Source: Imbricaverruca yamaguchii
Lineage: Eukaryota; Arthropoda; Thecostraca; Neoverrucidae
NCBI GenBank assembly: GCA_034440575.1
Contig: JAOTOL010001549.1
Coordinates: 265,001-329,000 of the forward strand
DNA length: 64,000 bases
Direction of reading: 5' to 3'
Shown: one piece after another, positions 34,163 through 46,055 of the stretch
Position numbering within the stretch: position 1 is the stretch's first letter
Layout: the number at the start of each line of letters is the position of its first letter
The notes under the pieces: model-generated
Databases searched by the model: none
What the model saw: only the letters and a program-made list of their open reading frames with translations
Told to the model about the DNA's origin: nothing
Position numbers and translations under genes: made by a program

Positions 34163-36469
34163 AAATGTGCCCTCGACACGAGAAACTGAACGGTGCCGAT
34201 CCTAGCTGGCGGCCTGAATGACCGATTCGAGGCTTAGCGATAAATTCCGGTCAGAGCGTCCACTGTAAATCCGGATTAGCCTCCAGAGAGAATGAGCTGG
34301 CATTGTGCGGGATTGGAACGGCTGCGTAGGCTGTGCTCTGTGAGCGCATAGTGACCGTCCAGCGCCCACAGCTCACGGCCTGACATGGCGTGGGCCTGCC
34401 TGCGTTGTGGTGGTGATTGCATCGACAGGATATTGGCTTTGCCTGGAACGGCTGTACCCATTCCAGCTGGATGCTATCCAGTAGTGGATTGTGTGCGTCA
34501 GCGTGGTTGGCGAGCTCGTGGAAGTATTCCAACAGATGACCGACTCCACGACAAATCGACAAGTGAAAGGGCTACAATAACACTCAATATGAAATATTTG
34601 GATGAAAATAATTATGTGGAGTTACCTGATGAGCCGAATCAAGCTGTGCATTAGTTAGAAAGTTCAAAGAGACCGCCAAGGAGTTATAGTCTCGGGAATG
34701 TTTGAGATGTTACCTAACAATGGCGTCTTTGGAGGCACTTAACTCGATGAAGAATAATTCGAATTATAGAAAGCTATATATCATTGAACGAACAATAATC
34801 AACTGCATCTTTCGGTTACTTCGGAATTCTCATTTACGAAACTTGAAGTCATGACATATTGGCCTACGGTCACGTGACCTACTTGAACTTTCGGGACAGT
34901 CACAATTGCGATTTGGAAAAATGCAGAAATTAAGTTCGATGTTGTATCTTTCGAGGCAAAAAAAAACAAAACAAAACAGTGCTTCCGTCCTAAAACCCTA
35001 CATATGCATCCTAAGTTTGACATGCATGGTTGTTTTAGGCTGGTATATCGAGCCATGCTTTAAAATATGCATAAAGCGAAACAAAACAACAACAATTCTG
35101 TACTGAAGTATTGGTGAGGAGTGTAAGAGTTCGAATGGGTGTAGGATGGTCGCTATGTGTATTGTTGCATGCAAATTACACGTTACATGACAAGTGGTCG
35201 ATATTTCGAGGTGATACCTCTCTCAAAACCAAATGGGCAATAAAGATAGACAACCAGATCTGTGGACTTGGAAAGACACGTTTTGCATATTATTGTCATT
35301 ACAATTAGCATGATATGGAAAAACATCACACAATAATGATTAGAACGTCTCCGTCAAGACAGCCATACCAAACGAAAAACATTAGTGAATAGTGTGCAGC
35401 ACCTGAAAACACCAGCTTGCGTGGTAAAAAGAGGACAACATGCTCTGGGTTGGACAACATGCCATGGACAACAACAGAGGAAGGAAGGTAGAAGAGATAT
35501 AGGGAGAGAGGGGACGGGGAGTGAGATGGATGAAATACAAAGGAGAGGGAAAGAGAAAAGGTTAATAGACGGGCGCAGAAAATGCAGAGGAAGATAATGA
35601 GAATGACTGAGAGATATTGAGACAAAAGAGAGCAGCAGCCGCAGCCAATTCCGATTTGGGAGGCGATCCTCACAATGCATTAGCATGACGTCAGACATCC
35701 TATGTCCCCTTGCATCGGCTTTATGTCCGCTTATTCGCTAAGTAGCCCCCTGTCGGCCCTCCCAAAGTAAGCCTTCTCGCACAAAGCCCTCTCACATTTC
35801 TGGGTTGTTTCATACAAATACTCACTGAGTTTTTTTTCTGTTCACTCTAGCCGAATTTTAATAGCTGACTCATCTTCGTGCTAGCATCTGTCAGCATGGA
35901 GGCCACCGGACTAATAAACCTAACAGCCTCCCCTGTAAAAGGAACGGTCGGAATGAGCGCGGTCTTTCTGTCTCGTCCGACCTGCATCCTGGCTGGATTT
36001 AGATTGCTCCTGCCGCTCTCCAGGCGGAGGAACCTGCTAGACCCGTTAGTCCGGCGGTCTCCCTGGTCTCTAGAAAGTCCCGACGGTCTCTAGAAAGAGG
36101 ATGGGCAAGATCCAGGCAGAGTGAAGAGAAAAAACAGAGAGTGTTATGTATCTCTTTGCGTGGTATACGAGAAGGCTGAATTTGTGGAGGTCAGGAGACC
36201 ACCACAAATTTAGTGGAGGCCTCCTGGATCCGCCTATATAGTGGAGGCCTCCTGTATAGATGTATCCGCCTATAAACACAAGCGAATGGGCAAGCATAAA
36301 GCCGACCCGATGGCACATAAAATGCCTAATGTCATGGTGATTCATGTAGATAGGGAGAGACACCTTCCAAATTAGAGTCGGGTTGTTCCTCGGCATGATA
36401 GCTCGACGAAAATGCAGATGCTCGTGGCAGAAGCCTCCTATATTTCACAGCAGCGGTACCGAAGGCTCG
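34163..36469. other. intergenic, no supported gene
   Basis: Contains a purine-rich segment (35460-35640) and a short direct repeat TAGTGGAGGCCTCCTG (36210 and 36239 regions). No coding evidence. Confidence 0.4.
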
Positions 36470-37098
36470 TGGCAGAGACCGCCTATATTGCCACAGCGGC
36501 GGTAACGAAGGCTCGTGGCGGAGACCGCCTATATTGCCACAGCGGCGGTAACGAAGGCTCGTGGCGGAGACCGCCTATATTGCCACAGCGGCGGTAACGA
36601 AGGCTCGTGGCAGAAGCCGCATATATTGCCACAGCGGCGGCAACGAAGGCTCGTGGCAGAAGCCGCATATATTGCCACAGCGGCGGTAACGAAGGCTCGT
36701 GGCAGAAGCCGCCTATATTGCCACAGCGGCGGTAACGAAGGCTCGTGGCAGAAGCCGCATATATTGCCACAGCGGCGGTAACGAAGGCTCGTGGCAGAAG
36801 CCGCATATATTGCCACAGCGGCGGTAACGAAGGCTCGTGGCAGAAGCCGCATATATTGCCACAGCGGCGGTAACGAAGGCTCGTGTGGAGACCGCCTATA
36901 TTGCCACAGCGGCGGCAGGGAAGGCTCGTGGCGGAGACAGTCCATATTGCTACAGCGGCGGTAACGAAGGCTCGTGGCAGAAGCCGCATATATTGCCACA
37001 GCGGCGGTAACGAAGGCTCGTGTGGAGACCGCCTATATTGCCACAGCGGCGGCAGCGAAGGCTCGTGGCGGAGACAGTCCATATTGCTACAGCGGCGC
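36470..37098. repeat. 46-bp minisatellite with higher-order blocks
   Basis: About 14 units of GAAGGCTCGTGGCRGARRCC plus GCMTATATTGCCACAGCGGCGGTAAC. Toward the right end a three-unit block (GTGTGGAGACC unit, GGAGACAGTCC unit, standard unit) starting near 36880 starts again near 37018. Confidence 0.97.
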
Positions 37099-38462
37099 TG
37101 TGGGAATTCAACATACCAGTCCTAGTTGAATGAGATATGTCGAGAGACTCCAAAGGAACTTGGCACCCGTTGCTTTACCATTTGTGCTATTCGCTTCAGG
37201 TTGGCAAGCAAAATTGTAAAAGGAGTTGCCACATTTGTAATAGCTATCTTTGCACATGTAGAACAAATGTCGGTGGAGAGAAATTTGAAGCCTATAGCGT
37301 CACAAATGAACTGACAATAAGTGCTGATTCGACGCAAAACTCAACCTGGTGAAGGCATACGTCATAGTTGCAATCTTGAATTCGCGAAGTTGTTAGCACT
37401 CCGCGCCTCTCAATCTGCGGATAGATTGCCAGCGGATTTGTTATTCTGATACGTTTTTGGTCACAGGTACAACACGTTAGACCAAAAAGAAACTTATACT
37501 TTGAGACATCACCGAAGAAAAGTTCCTTCGCAGCTGTCCTCTCTGTACTCTGCTAACTCCTTGATGAAAGCAATAAAGGTTAAACGTCGTGAATGCCTTT
37601 GAACTTCAGCTGCAAGTAGGGAAATTATTGGGAACGTCCAGCAACGAAAAGGAATATCCAGCAATATGGAAGAGGAATATTAGGAACGTCCAGCGAAATC
37701 TAATTGCGTCAAAATTAATTGGGGGTGGGGGCGTAGGCCGGACCACGAAATATTATGCTATATATGATATACATATTGAAGTATATGCAAGATAACCATA
37801 AATTGCAAGGGTGCATGCTAAAATATTTTATTACTGATTAGTTGAACCGAATATTTGAAAAGCATGAGCATCAACAACGATGTAACGGTGTACACAACCA
37901 TGTCTGTGCTGCAACGAATGTTTGCACAGTTAATTTATTTCTGACATGAAATTCGACAGTTCAATTGAAACTGGTCTGTCTTTCCAGCGACTTAATACGC
38001 GGGACGGTATGTCAATACCTCGTATCCCAAAAACGTGTTTCACCCAAGATTTCACCAAAGATTTCACGCCAATTGCGTCGTCACTCCACCCCTTGAAAAT
38101 GTTTCATACTTGCAGGTATGAACGTATCAGTTGAAAATATTTCCGACACTAATTTTCGAGACATCATGCACCATTCTGCGCAGATGTCGAAAGGTATGTT
38201 TCCGACATCGAGACCATCTTGCATTGTCCTGTGAAGATGCCAAACGATAGGGTTCTGGATATTAGGAGTGGGGTAAAATGTAAGGAATCCCCCTGCACAC
38301 GACTCAAGATAATTTTCCGGCACGGAAACACAGCGCATCATCTCAGATGGCCATTTCTGTGTTTTAGTTCTCGTTCTTTTGCATCATAGGTCAATACTGC
38401 GAATTGCTTACAATCCAAAGTATTAGTAGCGCCCATCAGGACTTCGCTTAGCCTAACATAAT
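37099..38462. other. AT-rich intergenic, no supported gene
   Basis: No repeat or domain recognised. Confidence 0.4.
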
Positions 38463-38498
38463 TAACTGGGGGGAGGGTATATACCCTCCTCCCAGTTA
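38463..38498. repeat. 36-bp near-perfect palindrome centred on TATATA
   Basis: TAACTGGGGGGAGGGTAT is followed at once by its inverse with a single mismatch. It has no loop and lies 32 bp left of the element at 38530. Confidence 0.9.
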
Positions 38499-38529
38499 TT
38501 GTTGTATTACGGTTATTGTCTAACATTTG

Positions 38530-39447
38530 CCCTGTTTACATGAGCAGGTCAGCCGTAAACGGAAACTTCCGATCTGGTCGATTCGCAAAAGTTCCGATCG
38601 CGCGGCCTGTTTACAAGAGCAGAGCAGCCACCCAATCGGATTTTTGCGATTTGTCGGCTGGCGCAATGTGGTGAAAAGTTTCGAATATTTGGCGCATTTT
38701 TACGCTTCTGACGCATCTGCTTCGAACAACGGTGTACACACGCACTAGGTATCATCAATGGTACAGATAGAGGTTGTTGAGCAGATATATGGGGAATTCG
38801 TGAATTCGAAGGATCCACGCAGCGATGGCACGTTATCGATGACAACATAGACCTTTCTTCTTCGTGAATCAAACGGTGCACTGTTTCCAGGCCAGACAAT
38901 GTTCTGTAGTATAGGTTCCAGACTATGTAATGGAACATTGTTCCCGACGGCCTTGTTTCAGACTGTGCAATAGTCAATTGAACAGGGGTAAATCAGGTTC
39001 ACTATGCAATCCAAGAGATAAATCCGCCAAACACAAACGTTACAAATCCGCAAGTTGAACACTCCGCCACATCGTAACACTCACGGTTAGGGCACGCACT
39101 AATAACGTATCGCCTCAGTGTCGCTTTCAGCTGTTACTTGTCTGATTTGTATGTTTCTTTACTAGGTTTGCAATTATAATTAAAAACAAGACATTCATAC
39201 TTCATAATTACCCTACATTTACTCAAAAGTTAGCAGAGTATAGCTTTAATAAGTGTCATGACCATTCCAGCCGTACCATTATTTGTTGATGATTGGCGCC
39301 ATCGCAAACTTCCATCTACCGAAACGTAAATTTGCGATAAGCTTTTCGCATGCTTTGCTACGCAAATGCCCGTTTACAAGAGCATTATTTTCGCAGGATT
39401 TCCTAATCGCATCGCATTCTGAAGTTTTGCTGCTCATGTAAACGGGG
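38530..39447. mobile_element. TIR element with CCCYGTTTACATGAGCAG ends
   Basis: The left end is CCCTGTTTACATGAGCAG. The right end is the inverse of CCCCGTTTACATGAGCAG, 18 bp with one mismatch, 918 bp apart. An internal related motif YCYGTTTACAAGAGCA occurs near each end (38606 and 39369). The minus frame inside (38549-38977) is not a recognisable transposase, so the element is non-autonomous. Flanking trinucleotides are TTG and TTA, so the target duplication is uncertain. Confidence 0.65.
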
Positions 39448-40331
39448 TTAGTGGTGACCATTATTGTTACCTTAATATAAATCCGCAAAACTTTACAGTA
39501 ATTTTATTTAGAACAAGTTATGTTACCGATACAAAAAAAGTCACTAGCGATTTCATTAACCAATACACGAATACACAAATAAAGTAAGAGTGCATGCAAA
39601 GAACAGTAAAGCAAATGAAGGTTATTCAAATACTTGTTGTCGGCCACTTTTTATATTTTGTCGTTGCATTGGGAGTTGCCACCTGTAGAGAGTAAGATTA
39701 GCATACAGTTTTGCCATGCTACTGCACCCGTCAGCATACGGTACATGTGCTTCTTGAGCTAGCAATAACACAGTTTAAATTCGTGCCACGTTCTAATAGC
39801 ATAGTTACGGGTGTGTTGCAGCAGAAGCAAGACAAACACTGCAACGCAACAAATGTATCTGTGCTGACCTTGGGTGCTAAACATTGGTGGAAAAACATTG
39901 CACGGCGCAAGCAGCTGTATTACCGTTGCATCCATTCATTGACAACGTCGCACATCTCCGAAATCCTGGGCACCCTGGGCCACGTAGTTAGCATTTTCCC
40001 CACAAAATCAGCTCTGCTATCGGGTAAGGACTAGTGACTGCCATTACAAATGTCAATGTGTTTATAAATTTGTTCATAAAAACGGGCTAAACAAAATACA
40101 GGGTAATGGAAGCCGAAGCTGAGTTCCGGATGCATACGAACAACCCAAGTGGAACTGCGTCCGTACAATTCCTATTCATCCGTGCACTCGGAGTTTAGCT
40201 TGCGTCAATACCCCGACACGTTTCAGAAATCGACGATTATCTTCGCCCTATTGTCGTCTTAACCTATCATGTCAAATAGCGTCTGTGTGCTCGTAAATGA
40301 TGGTCGAGGCCACTTAATGTGCAGACAAATT
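39448..40331. other. AT-rich intergenic, no supported gene
   Basis: A plus frame of 107 codons (39711-40034) has no recognised domain. Confidence 0.4.
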
Positions 40332-40336
40332 AGAGA

Positions 40337-40413
<77 letters not shown>

Positions 40414-40520
40414 TGAGAGAGAGTGGGAGAGTGAGAGAGAGAGTGAGAGGGGGGAGAGGGAGAGAGGGCGTGAGTGAGTGGGTGAGTGAGTGGGTGATTG
40501 AATGGGTGAGTGAGTGAGCA
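40332..40520. repeat. (GA)n microsatellite grading into GAGT repeats
   Basis: Pure GA at about 40340-40410, then GAGTGAGTGGGT-type decay to 40520. Purine tract with triplex potential. Confidence 0.95.
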
Positions 40521-40777
40521 AGTGACCGAGATAGTGATTTATGTATATATATATATATAATTATTAAAGGGCAGTAACAGAAATAGACACAGGCACCGGC
40601 ACAAACTTACGAGCATCGATGGAGATGATAATTCTTTTTCGATAATTCGAGCGATTGCTGGCGCAACTTTGCGATTGGGTCGACGCCAAACTTGTGACAT
40701 GAACTCTCGGCACACCCCCCAGATCGCGCCAACTCAGCTAACCAGCATCTATTAGATGAGAGCTTAGCGTGTCGTCA
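40521..40777. other. spacer
   Basis: Short TA run near 40544-40560. Nothing else seen. Confidence 0.5.
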
Positions 40778-41269
40778 ATGGGTCTGTTTCTGACCCTGCT
40801 CTAACAAAAGAGTAGAGCAACTTGGAGCAACTTCGAGCAGTTCGGAGAAGGCTCGGTAAAAACGACCGCTGGAACGTCTGAAGCAACTTTGAGTGGAAAT
40901 CAGCTGTTTGTGCTTGTATTATGGTTCCATATATCACGAGTAGCCTGGTTCTGTGTGGATGAGTTCAGTGTTCATGCCTGTATAAAAGGAAATTTCATCC
41001 TGAAGGATAATACAATAATTATTTAAGCACATTTTCGTACAAACTCCCTTACAGTTCAATGAAACATTTCAAAATTAAAGCTTCGCAAATGTATCATCAG
41101 CGCCACATTTGCGCTATTCCAAGCTGCTCCAACTTGCCCCTGCTCTCGGCCGGAGTAAGTTGAAATAAACTGGAGGTACTCCGATCTCTTCCGAAAACGC
41201 ACGGGATCATGGAGCAGCTACTCCAAGTTGCTCGGAGCAGCTTGGAGCAGTCCCAGGAACAGACCCAAT
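40778..41269. mobile_element. MITE with ATGGGTCTGTT ends
   Basis: The left end reads ATGGGTCTGTTTCTGACCC TGCTC. The right end is the inverse of ATTGGGTCTGTTCCTGGGAC TGCTC. Counting the ends from GGGTC, AAT stands outside on both sides, consistent with a 3-bp target duplication as in PIF/Harbinger elements. GAGCAACTTGGAGCA-type motifs recur in both subterminal regions. No transposase. About 490 bp. Confidence 0.6.
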
Positions 41270-41508
41270 GCATCTCCTCTGCCCAGGTAGGCAAGACTCA
41301 TGTTTCTAATTGAGGCTGTTGGCCAAGACATTACTCCCACATGGGAGGCTCAATCGAGGCATAGAAGAAACACAGATGGAAATTGAGAAGACTGAGGAAA
41401 CGAGAGACAAACTTGGATATCGAGATAGATAATGACACTGATGCAGATGACTAAACCTAGTTGGAAGAAGTGTAATTCTTAATTATGTCGTGGCTCAATA
41501 AAGGTTCC
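41270..41508. other. spacer, no feature seen
   Basis: Non-coding by inspection. Confidence 0.45.
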
Positions 41509-41591
41509 TCTCCGGGCGATGGGCGCTACATAACCAGTAGCAGTTGATGCGCCCTTAAGCCCAAATAATCAATCAATCAATCTCTCCGGGC
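41509..41591. repeat. 11-bp target-site duplication flanking a retroelement tail
   Basis: TCTCCGGGCGA occurs at 41509-41519 and 41581-41591, exactly bracketing the inserted tail. Confidence 0.85.
41520..41580 (+). mobile_element. 5'-truncated SINE/LINE tail with (AATC)n end
   Basis: A 61-bp insertion. It starts TGGGCGCTACATAACC, contains a GGGCGC...GCGCCC stem and ends in AATAATCAATCAATCAA. The perfect 11-bp target duplication and the short tandem 3' tail are signs of target-primed reverse transcription. The parent family is unknown. Confidence 0.75.
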
Positions 41592-42202
41592 GACTACTTT
41601 GCAGCACCCGATAGTACAATTGTACATTTCAGGGCACTGGGATTTAGGCGATGACTGCTGAAGATTAGGCGATAACTGCTGGCACCACCAATTTGACAGA
41701 TGTCAGTGATAATTTGGTGAATGCGAACGAAACCCCTCAGCAGGACAGCAAAATCCAGGCGGGCTGAAGTCAAGCGTGAAAACCAGCAGGCATGCCGGGC
41801 GTGGTGCTCCACCTAGCAAAAGCAAATCAGTCAGTGACAGTAGATCTGAAGGCAGAATTGCCGGTTGACTCTGACGACCGTGCGCCACTGTCCCGAGCAG
41901 CACCGCTGCGTGTGACAGCTTCACATCCCAGCTCGGCGAGTCCCGAATGTTCCCGCACGCTGAGCAGTGGCTGGAGCCAGCAGGCCAGCCTATCCGCTGT
42001 GACCTATTGCATGGTTGCATGGAGAGGCCAACCGCTCGGCCCAGGTAAGTGCCTCAGAGACCGCCCACGCGGGTCATTGCGCCGGCTGTTGAGCAGTTCA
42101 ATCAATAGTTCCGTGGCCGGCAGCACGTGCGTTCAGCATGCGTTGGAGGAAACGAGGCCTGCGGCGCGGACGGGAACTGGCGTACGCCCTTTACTGGAGA
42201 AC
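41592..42202 (+). other. GC-rich segment with a consensus splice donor; possible exon
   Basis: CCCAG|GTAAGT at 42041-42050 is a consensus 5' splice site. The frame from 41876 up to it has no stop and includes ESRMFPHAEQWLEPAGQPIR. A second frame (from the ATG at 41792) is also open. The domain is unrecognised, so at most a candidate exon at 41876-42044. Confidence 0.2.
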
Positions 42203-42403
42203 CCATCTGCTCGGTTGGTTGGTTGGCTGGTTGGTTATTGGTTTTGCGACACATCGACCGTTGAGCCATGTAGCGTCGCCACTCTCTCACGCCGATTGGT
42301 CGCGGGCGAAGAGTAGCGACAGGTAAGACTCGAACCCACATCCTCTCGATTGTGAGACGAGCAACTTACCCCTAGGCTACTCGTCCCCTCCATCTGCTCG
42401 GTT
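42203..42403 (-). repeat. 14-bp target-site duplication of SINE-2
   Basis: CCATCTGCTCGGTT (plus strand) occurs at 42203-42216 and 42390-42403, a perfect match flanking the SINE. Confidence 0.9.
42217..42389 (-). mobile_element. SINE-2, tRNA-derived, (CCAA)n tail
   Basis: Read on the minus strand: GGGGACGAGTAGCCTAGGGG carries an A box, and GGTTCGAGTCT is the B box. Between them the anticodon arm reads CTCGT-CTCACAA-TCGAG, which would place CAC (Val) in the anticodon position. A body of about 95 bp follows, then AACCAACCAGCCAACCAACC. The 173-bp insertion has a perfect 14-bp target duplication, so it is recent. It is distinct from SINE-1 in head, body and tail. Confidence 0.9.
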
Positions 42404-45234
42404 AAGTCGATAATCGGTTAGCAAACATTCCGCGTGCTGGTCGGCAATGCACTGGATTGTCATTTGACGGCTGATCGACGCCATAATGGGAGAAATCACA
42501 GCGACGGTTGAAGAGATACAGATAAAAACGTCCAAACAATGAATACAACCGGACAAATTGCGTTCTAATGAAATTTGTGAGAATCACTGAATGGATTACA
42601 ATGACATTCAAGGCATCTCCATCACACGAATTGTGTCATAGGGATGTCGTACAACCACATTCAGCTGTCAGTGCAGCTTGCCAAAACAAACGACAAGCTG
42701 GCGACACCTTAGTTACTATCAGCATTCTTTAGGATACGGAGACGAAAAAGAGTACGTCACTGAGACCAGTATCTAGTCAGCTGACGTGGGGGGCATGGAA
42801 GATGCGGCCGTACTGCGCATCTGTCACCTCAGCTCATCACTGACCGGCCGAACTAAACCAGTTGTCTTTTCCTCTTCTGTTCACTGATGTTCTAGCAGCG
42901 ACATGCACCCTCGTGTCTGCATCACTATCGGGAAAGGTGGTGACAAGCGTTGCTATTAAAGAAAATGTACTTCATTATTCCCATTAAATTCCAGAAGTCG
43001 GCATATTAGCAGCATATCTGCTGCCACAATATCTATTTGTGGTTTGACAAACCACAAATTCTAATAAGAACTGCTTTTTAGTTTGAGAACACCAGCAACC
43101 GCCTAATAATTGGCAAGAGATAGCATTCATTTACCACCAGAATGTCGGAGATTGATCATAATATAAGCCAAGGCATGAAAGGAAGAGCGTGAAAGCCAGC
43201 TAAAACGATTTGGAAGAGGATGAATTTCAGGTGTATTACACCGTAGCGGCTTAGCGTCCACAAATCTATAGACTATTTTGCAAAATTTGGTGTATGTAAG
43301 CCAAAGTTCGTTCACGGAAATAATTTCATGGAAGATCAATCGAGTTGATGAAATTGCGGTTAATATTTTGGTTAATACAGTCTATACCAGCTACTGCTGG
43401 AAAACACCATCCGTGTCCACTGGCATGGTTAAAATAGTTTCATTCGGCTATGACCATTCCTTGCTATACTCTATGACCATTGCTCTTGTTCCTAAGAAAC
43501 CAAAACATGACCTTTTATAAAATTGCAACCACAGCAAAAGCAGTTTTATGCCACGACGTGTTTGTACTCGATTAACATCATGGTCTAAGCCAGCTGAACA
43601 GTACAAATTGTATCGTCTTAGCGCCTAAGTAGTACACTTTCAGTATGTACGGTATGATTTGCATTTTTGTTGATCTTGTTGGAGGGTGATATAAATTTGT
43701 AGACTAGGATAAATACACTCCACTTTTGTTAATATGACAATTGCAAAGCAATTTGATTTAACAAGGACCACGGTATGTGCGTGTTTTCAAACAAAACGAA
43801 TTGAAGCAAAGCAATAAAATACGAATGATGCATATTCCAATAAGTGACAGGAAGGATTAATACTTTATATTTTAGGGGCACTCGCCAGCTTGAAGAATGA
43901 TTCAATGGGATGATTCCTGATCATGTGCCACTGAACACCTTCCATGAGATGGATACCCCTCAATTAACATGCCTGGATATTTTTTCCTGTCCGCCTCGTC
44001 TTCATTTATGCGACGGGTACACACCTAACTATGCAGGCATTCCATTGCTGATTTATTTCTTGGAAGAACTGGGCAATCTTGGTTCAACGTAAGGCATTGG
44101 ATGGTTCCACCGATTCCCGCCAACTTTCCGACGTTGAATGCATCAATGTGTTTCAACCCGTTGAAACCGATTCTAGCTCCTGGCATGACTAAACATAATT
44201 TCATTTCCCAACATATTCTTTCACGAATTCCATTTTTCCAACATGGCCGAGTGCCACTCGCCCCCATGTGACACGCAAGTATTGAGCCTGACAGACGCCG
44301 AGACTGAACCCCCTACACCAGCGGGCCAGGACCGGTCATCTGACAGCAGGCTACTCCTACCGTCGACAACGTCAAACGGCTAGCGGCAGCGAATCGAGCC
44401 GCCATCTCCACTCGAAGCATGTTGCAGGGCTTCATTGCAGGGCTGGCAACGTCCGCAGGCTTCGAGCGAACATAACCCTTGCTGGCGGATCAATTGTGCG
44501 ACAACAATGACAAAGCAATCCAGGTAAATCCAATTAGCAACTGTATTGCTGCCAAAACACTGTGCATACTTGCCTCCCTGCTCACGCTGCGCTATGCATA
44601 ATTCATATTCGTGACTGAGTAGCAAACAAAACAGGAGAGTAGAAGCGCTGACGAAAAGCATGGAATATTTGCACACATTTGTCGAATACGACTAATATTT
44701 AGGATACAAAAGTGGAGCATTCCCCTTCCCGTTCATACGCCAATGAAACAAATACAAAATCATACAGCAGTGGCGTTCTTTAATCGCGTCACTGCGGAAG
44801 GGAGGGGGGAGGATACGGAAACATAACCAAACATAACCAAGTTGAACACATGGGTGGAGGTTACTTGCAGTGCAACATTAAACTAAAGAACAAAACGAAA
44901 TTTGGGAGTGATAGTTTTAATGTCTTAGTTTCTCCACCGCTGTTAATCCACACGCCAGCAAAACAAGGCAAGACCGATTGACGCTGCACTTCATTCGTCA
45001 TACACTTCACATTGAGTGCAAACTGAAGTGTGGTGACACACGAATAAGGTTTATGCCAAGAAACCAATAGAAGCGCATCATATGCATTACACTGACGAAG
45101 TCATACATCCGTTCAGGCCATTTGAAGATTTTACACATTTCGCTAATCCGTCAGATGTGAATGTTAAATCTTTTATGATGCCATCACCTTGACCAAAATT
45201 TTTCAGCTGATTTCCACAAGATCTACTCATACAT
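42404..45234. other. AT-rich intergenic, no supported gene
   Basis: Contains the small palindrome listed at 43035-43059. No coding domain recognised. Confidence 0.4.
43035..43059. repeat. perfect inverted repeat, 12-bp arms
   Basis: ATTTGTGGTTTG, one A, then CAAACCACAAAT. Confidence 0.9.
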
Positions 45235-45480
45235 TTAACCCGCGCCGTCTTTCCTGTCAAATCCTCCCACCCCGTCTCGGGGGGGGCGGTTGAAGACCCC
45301 CTCTAAAATCCAAACTAAGCATCGCACGAACACGTAAGAGGTGTCATCGGAAAGCGCTCGACGAGTAGGGTCCGGGTCAACCCCCCAAAACACGTTCCCC
45401 ACAAAAGTGACGTCACCAGGGGGCTAGATTTTCACGACTTTTCACGACTTACATTATGTTTTTGGGGGGTTCATTGGGGG
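45235..45480 (+). mobile_element. Element E: single TTAA end resembling elements A-D
   Basis: TTAA (45235-45238) followed by CCCGCGCCGTC and, about 40 bp in, a G-run and short C-run. The layout matches the left ends of A-D. No matching inverted end is seen in the next kilobase, so this is a partial or diverged copy and the right limit is arbitrary. Confidence 0.3.
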
Positions 45481-45719
45481 GATATATGAGGAAAAAATAT
45501 TTGGAATGAGAAGAGGACAGCGAAATCAACCAGGGCACAATTCCTTGGATGTGCACAAATCTGCAGTATTACTCATTTGTGGCAAAACAAAATCAAAAAG
45601 CGCTCAAATAATATACTAACCAGGTTTAGGCTGCACAGTACAATAACTTACTAACAATAACTAAGAAGAACAATAAATTACTTCCTTAAAGATACAACTG
45701 CCTCACGGCTAATAAAAGG
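45481..45719. other. AT-rich spacer
   Basis: No feature seen. Confidence 0.4.
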
Positions 45720-46055
45720 TGCCTCGCGGTAACTTCCCTGAGAGATGAGGGGGTATTCTATGATGTAATCACGGTACATTTCTTTAGGGATGAGAGTAAT
45801 CCACGATGTAATCACGGTACCTTCCTTCGGTGATGATGGTGTTCCAGGACGTAGTCACGCTATCTTCCTTCGCGGATGAGGGTAATCGAGGGCATAATCA
45901 CGGTACCTTCGTTTAGAGATGAGGGTATGGCACCACGCATTCCTCAGGGAAGGTGCCATGATCCAGTTATGGTACCTTCTCTGAGGGATGCGGGTAATCC
46001 ACGATGCAATCACGGTACATTCCTTCAGGGATTTGGGTAGTTCAGGATGTAATTA
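45720..46055. repeat. degenerate minisatellite of about 43 bp
   Basis: Seven or eight diverged units built on TCACGGTACCTTCCTT, AGGGATGAGGGTAAT and CCACGATGTAA. It includes a local inversion-like segment near 45940-45960 (CTCAGGGAAGGTGCCATG). Confidence 0.8.

Noticed and set aside
38549..38977. 142-codon minus frame as the transposase of the element at 38530
   Set aside because: No DDE-type or zinc-finger features visible; overlaps the inverted end region.
16..43012. Shared 15-mer GTCGGCATATTAGCA at 16 and about 42997
   Set aside because: A single 15-base match is expected by chance at about this rate in 64 kb, and the flanks do not match.
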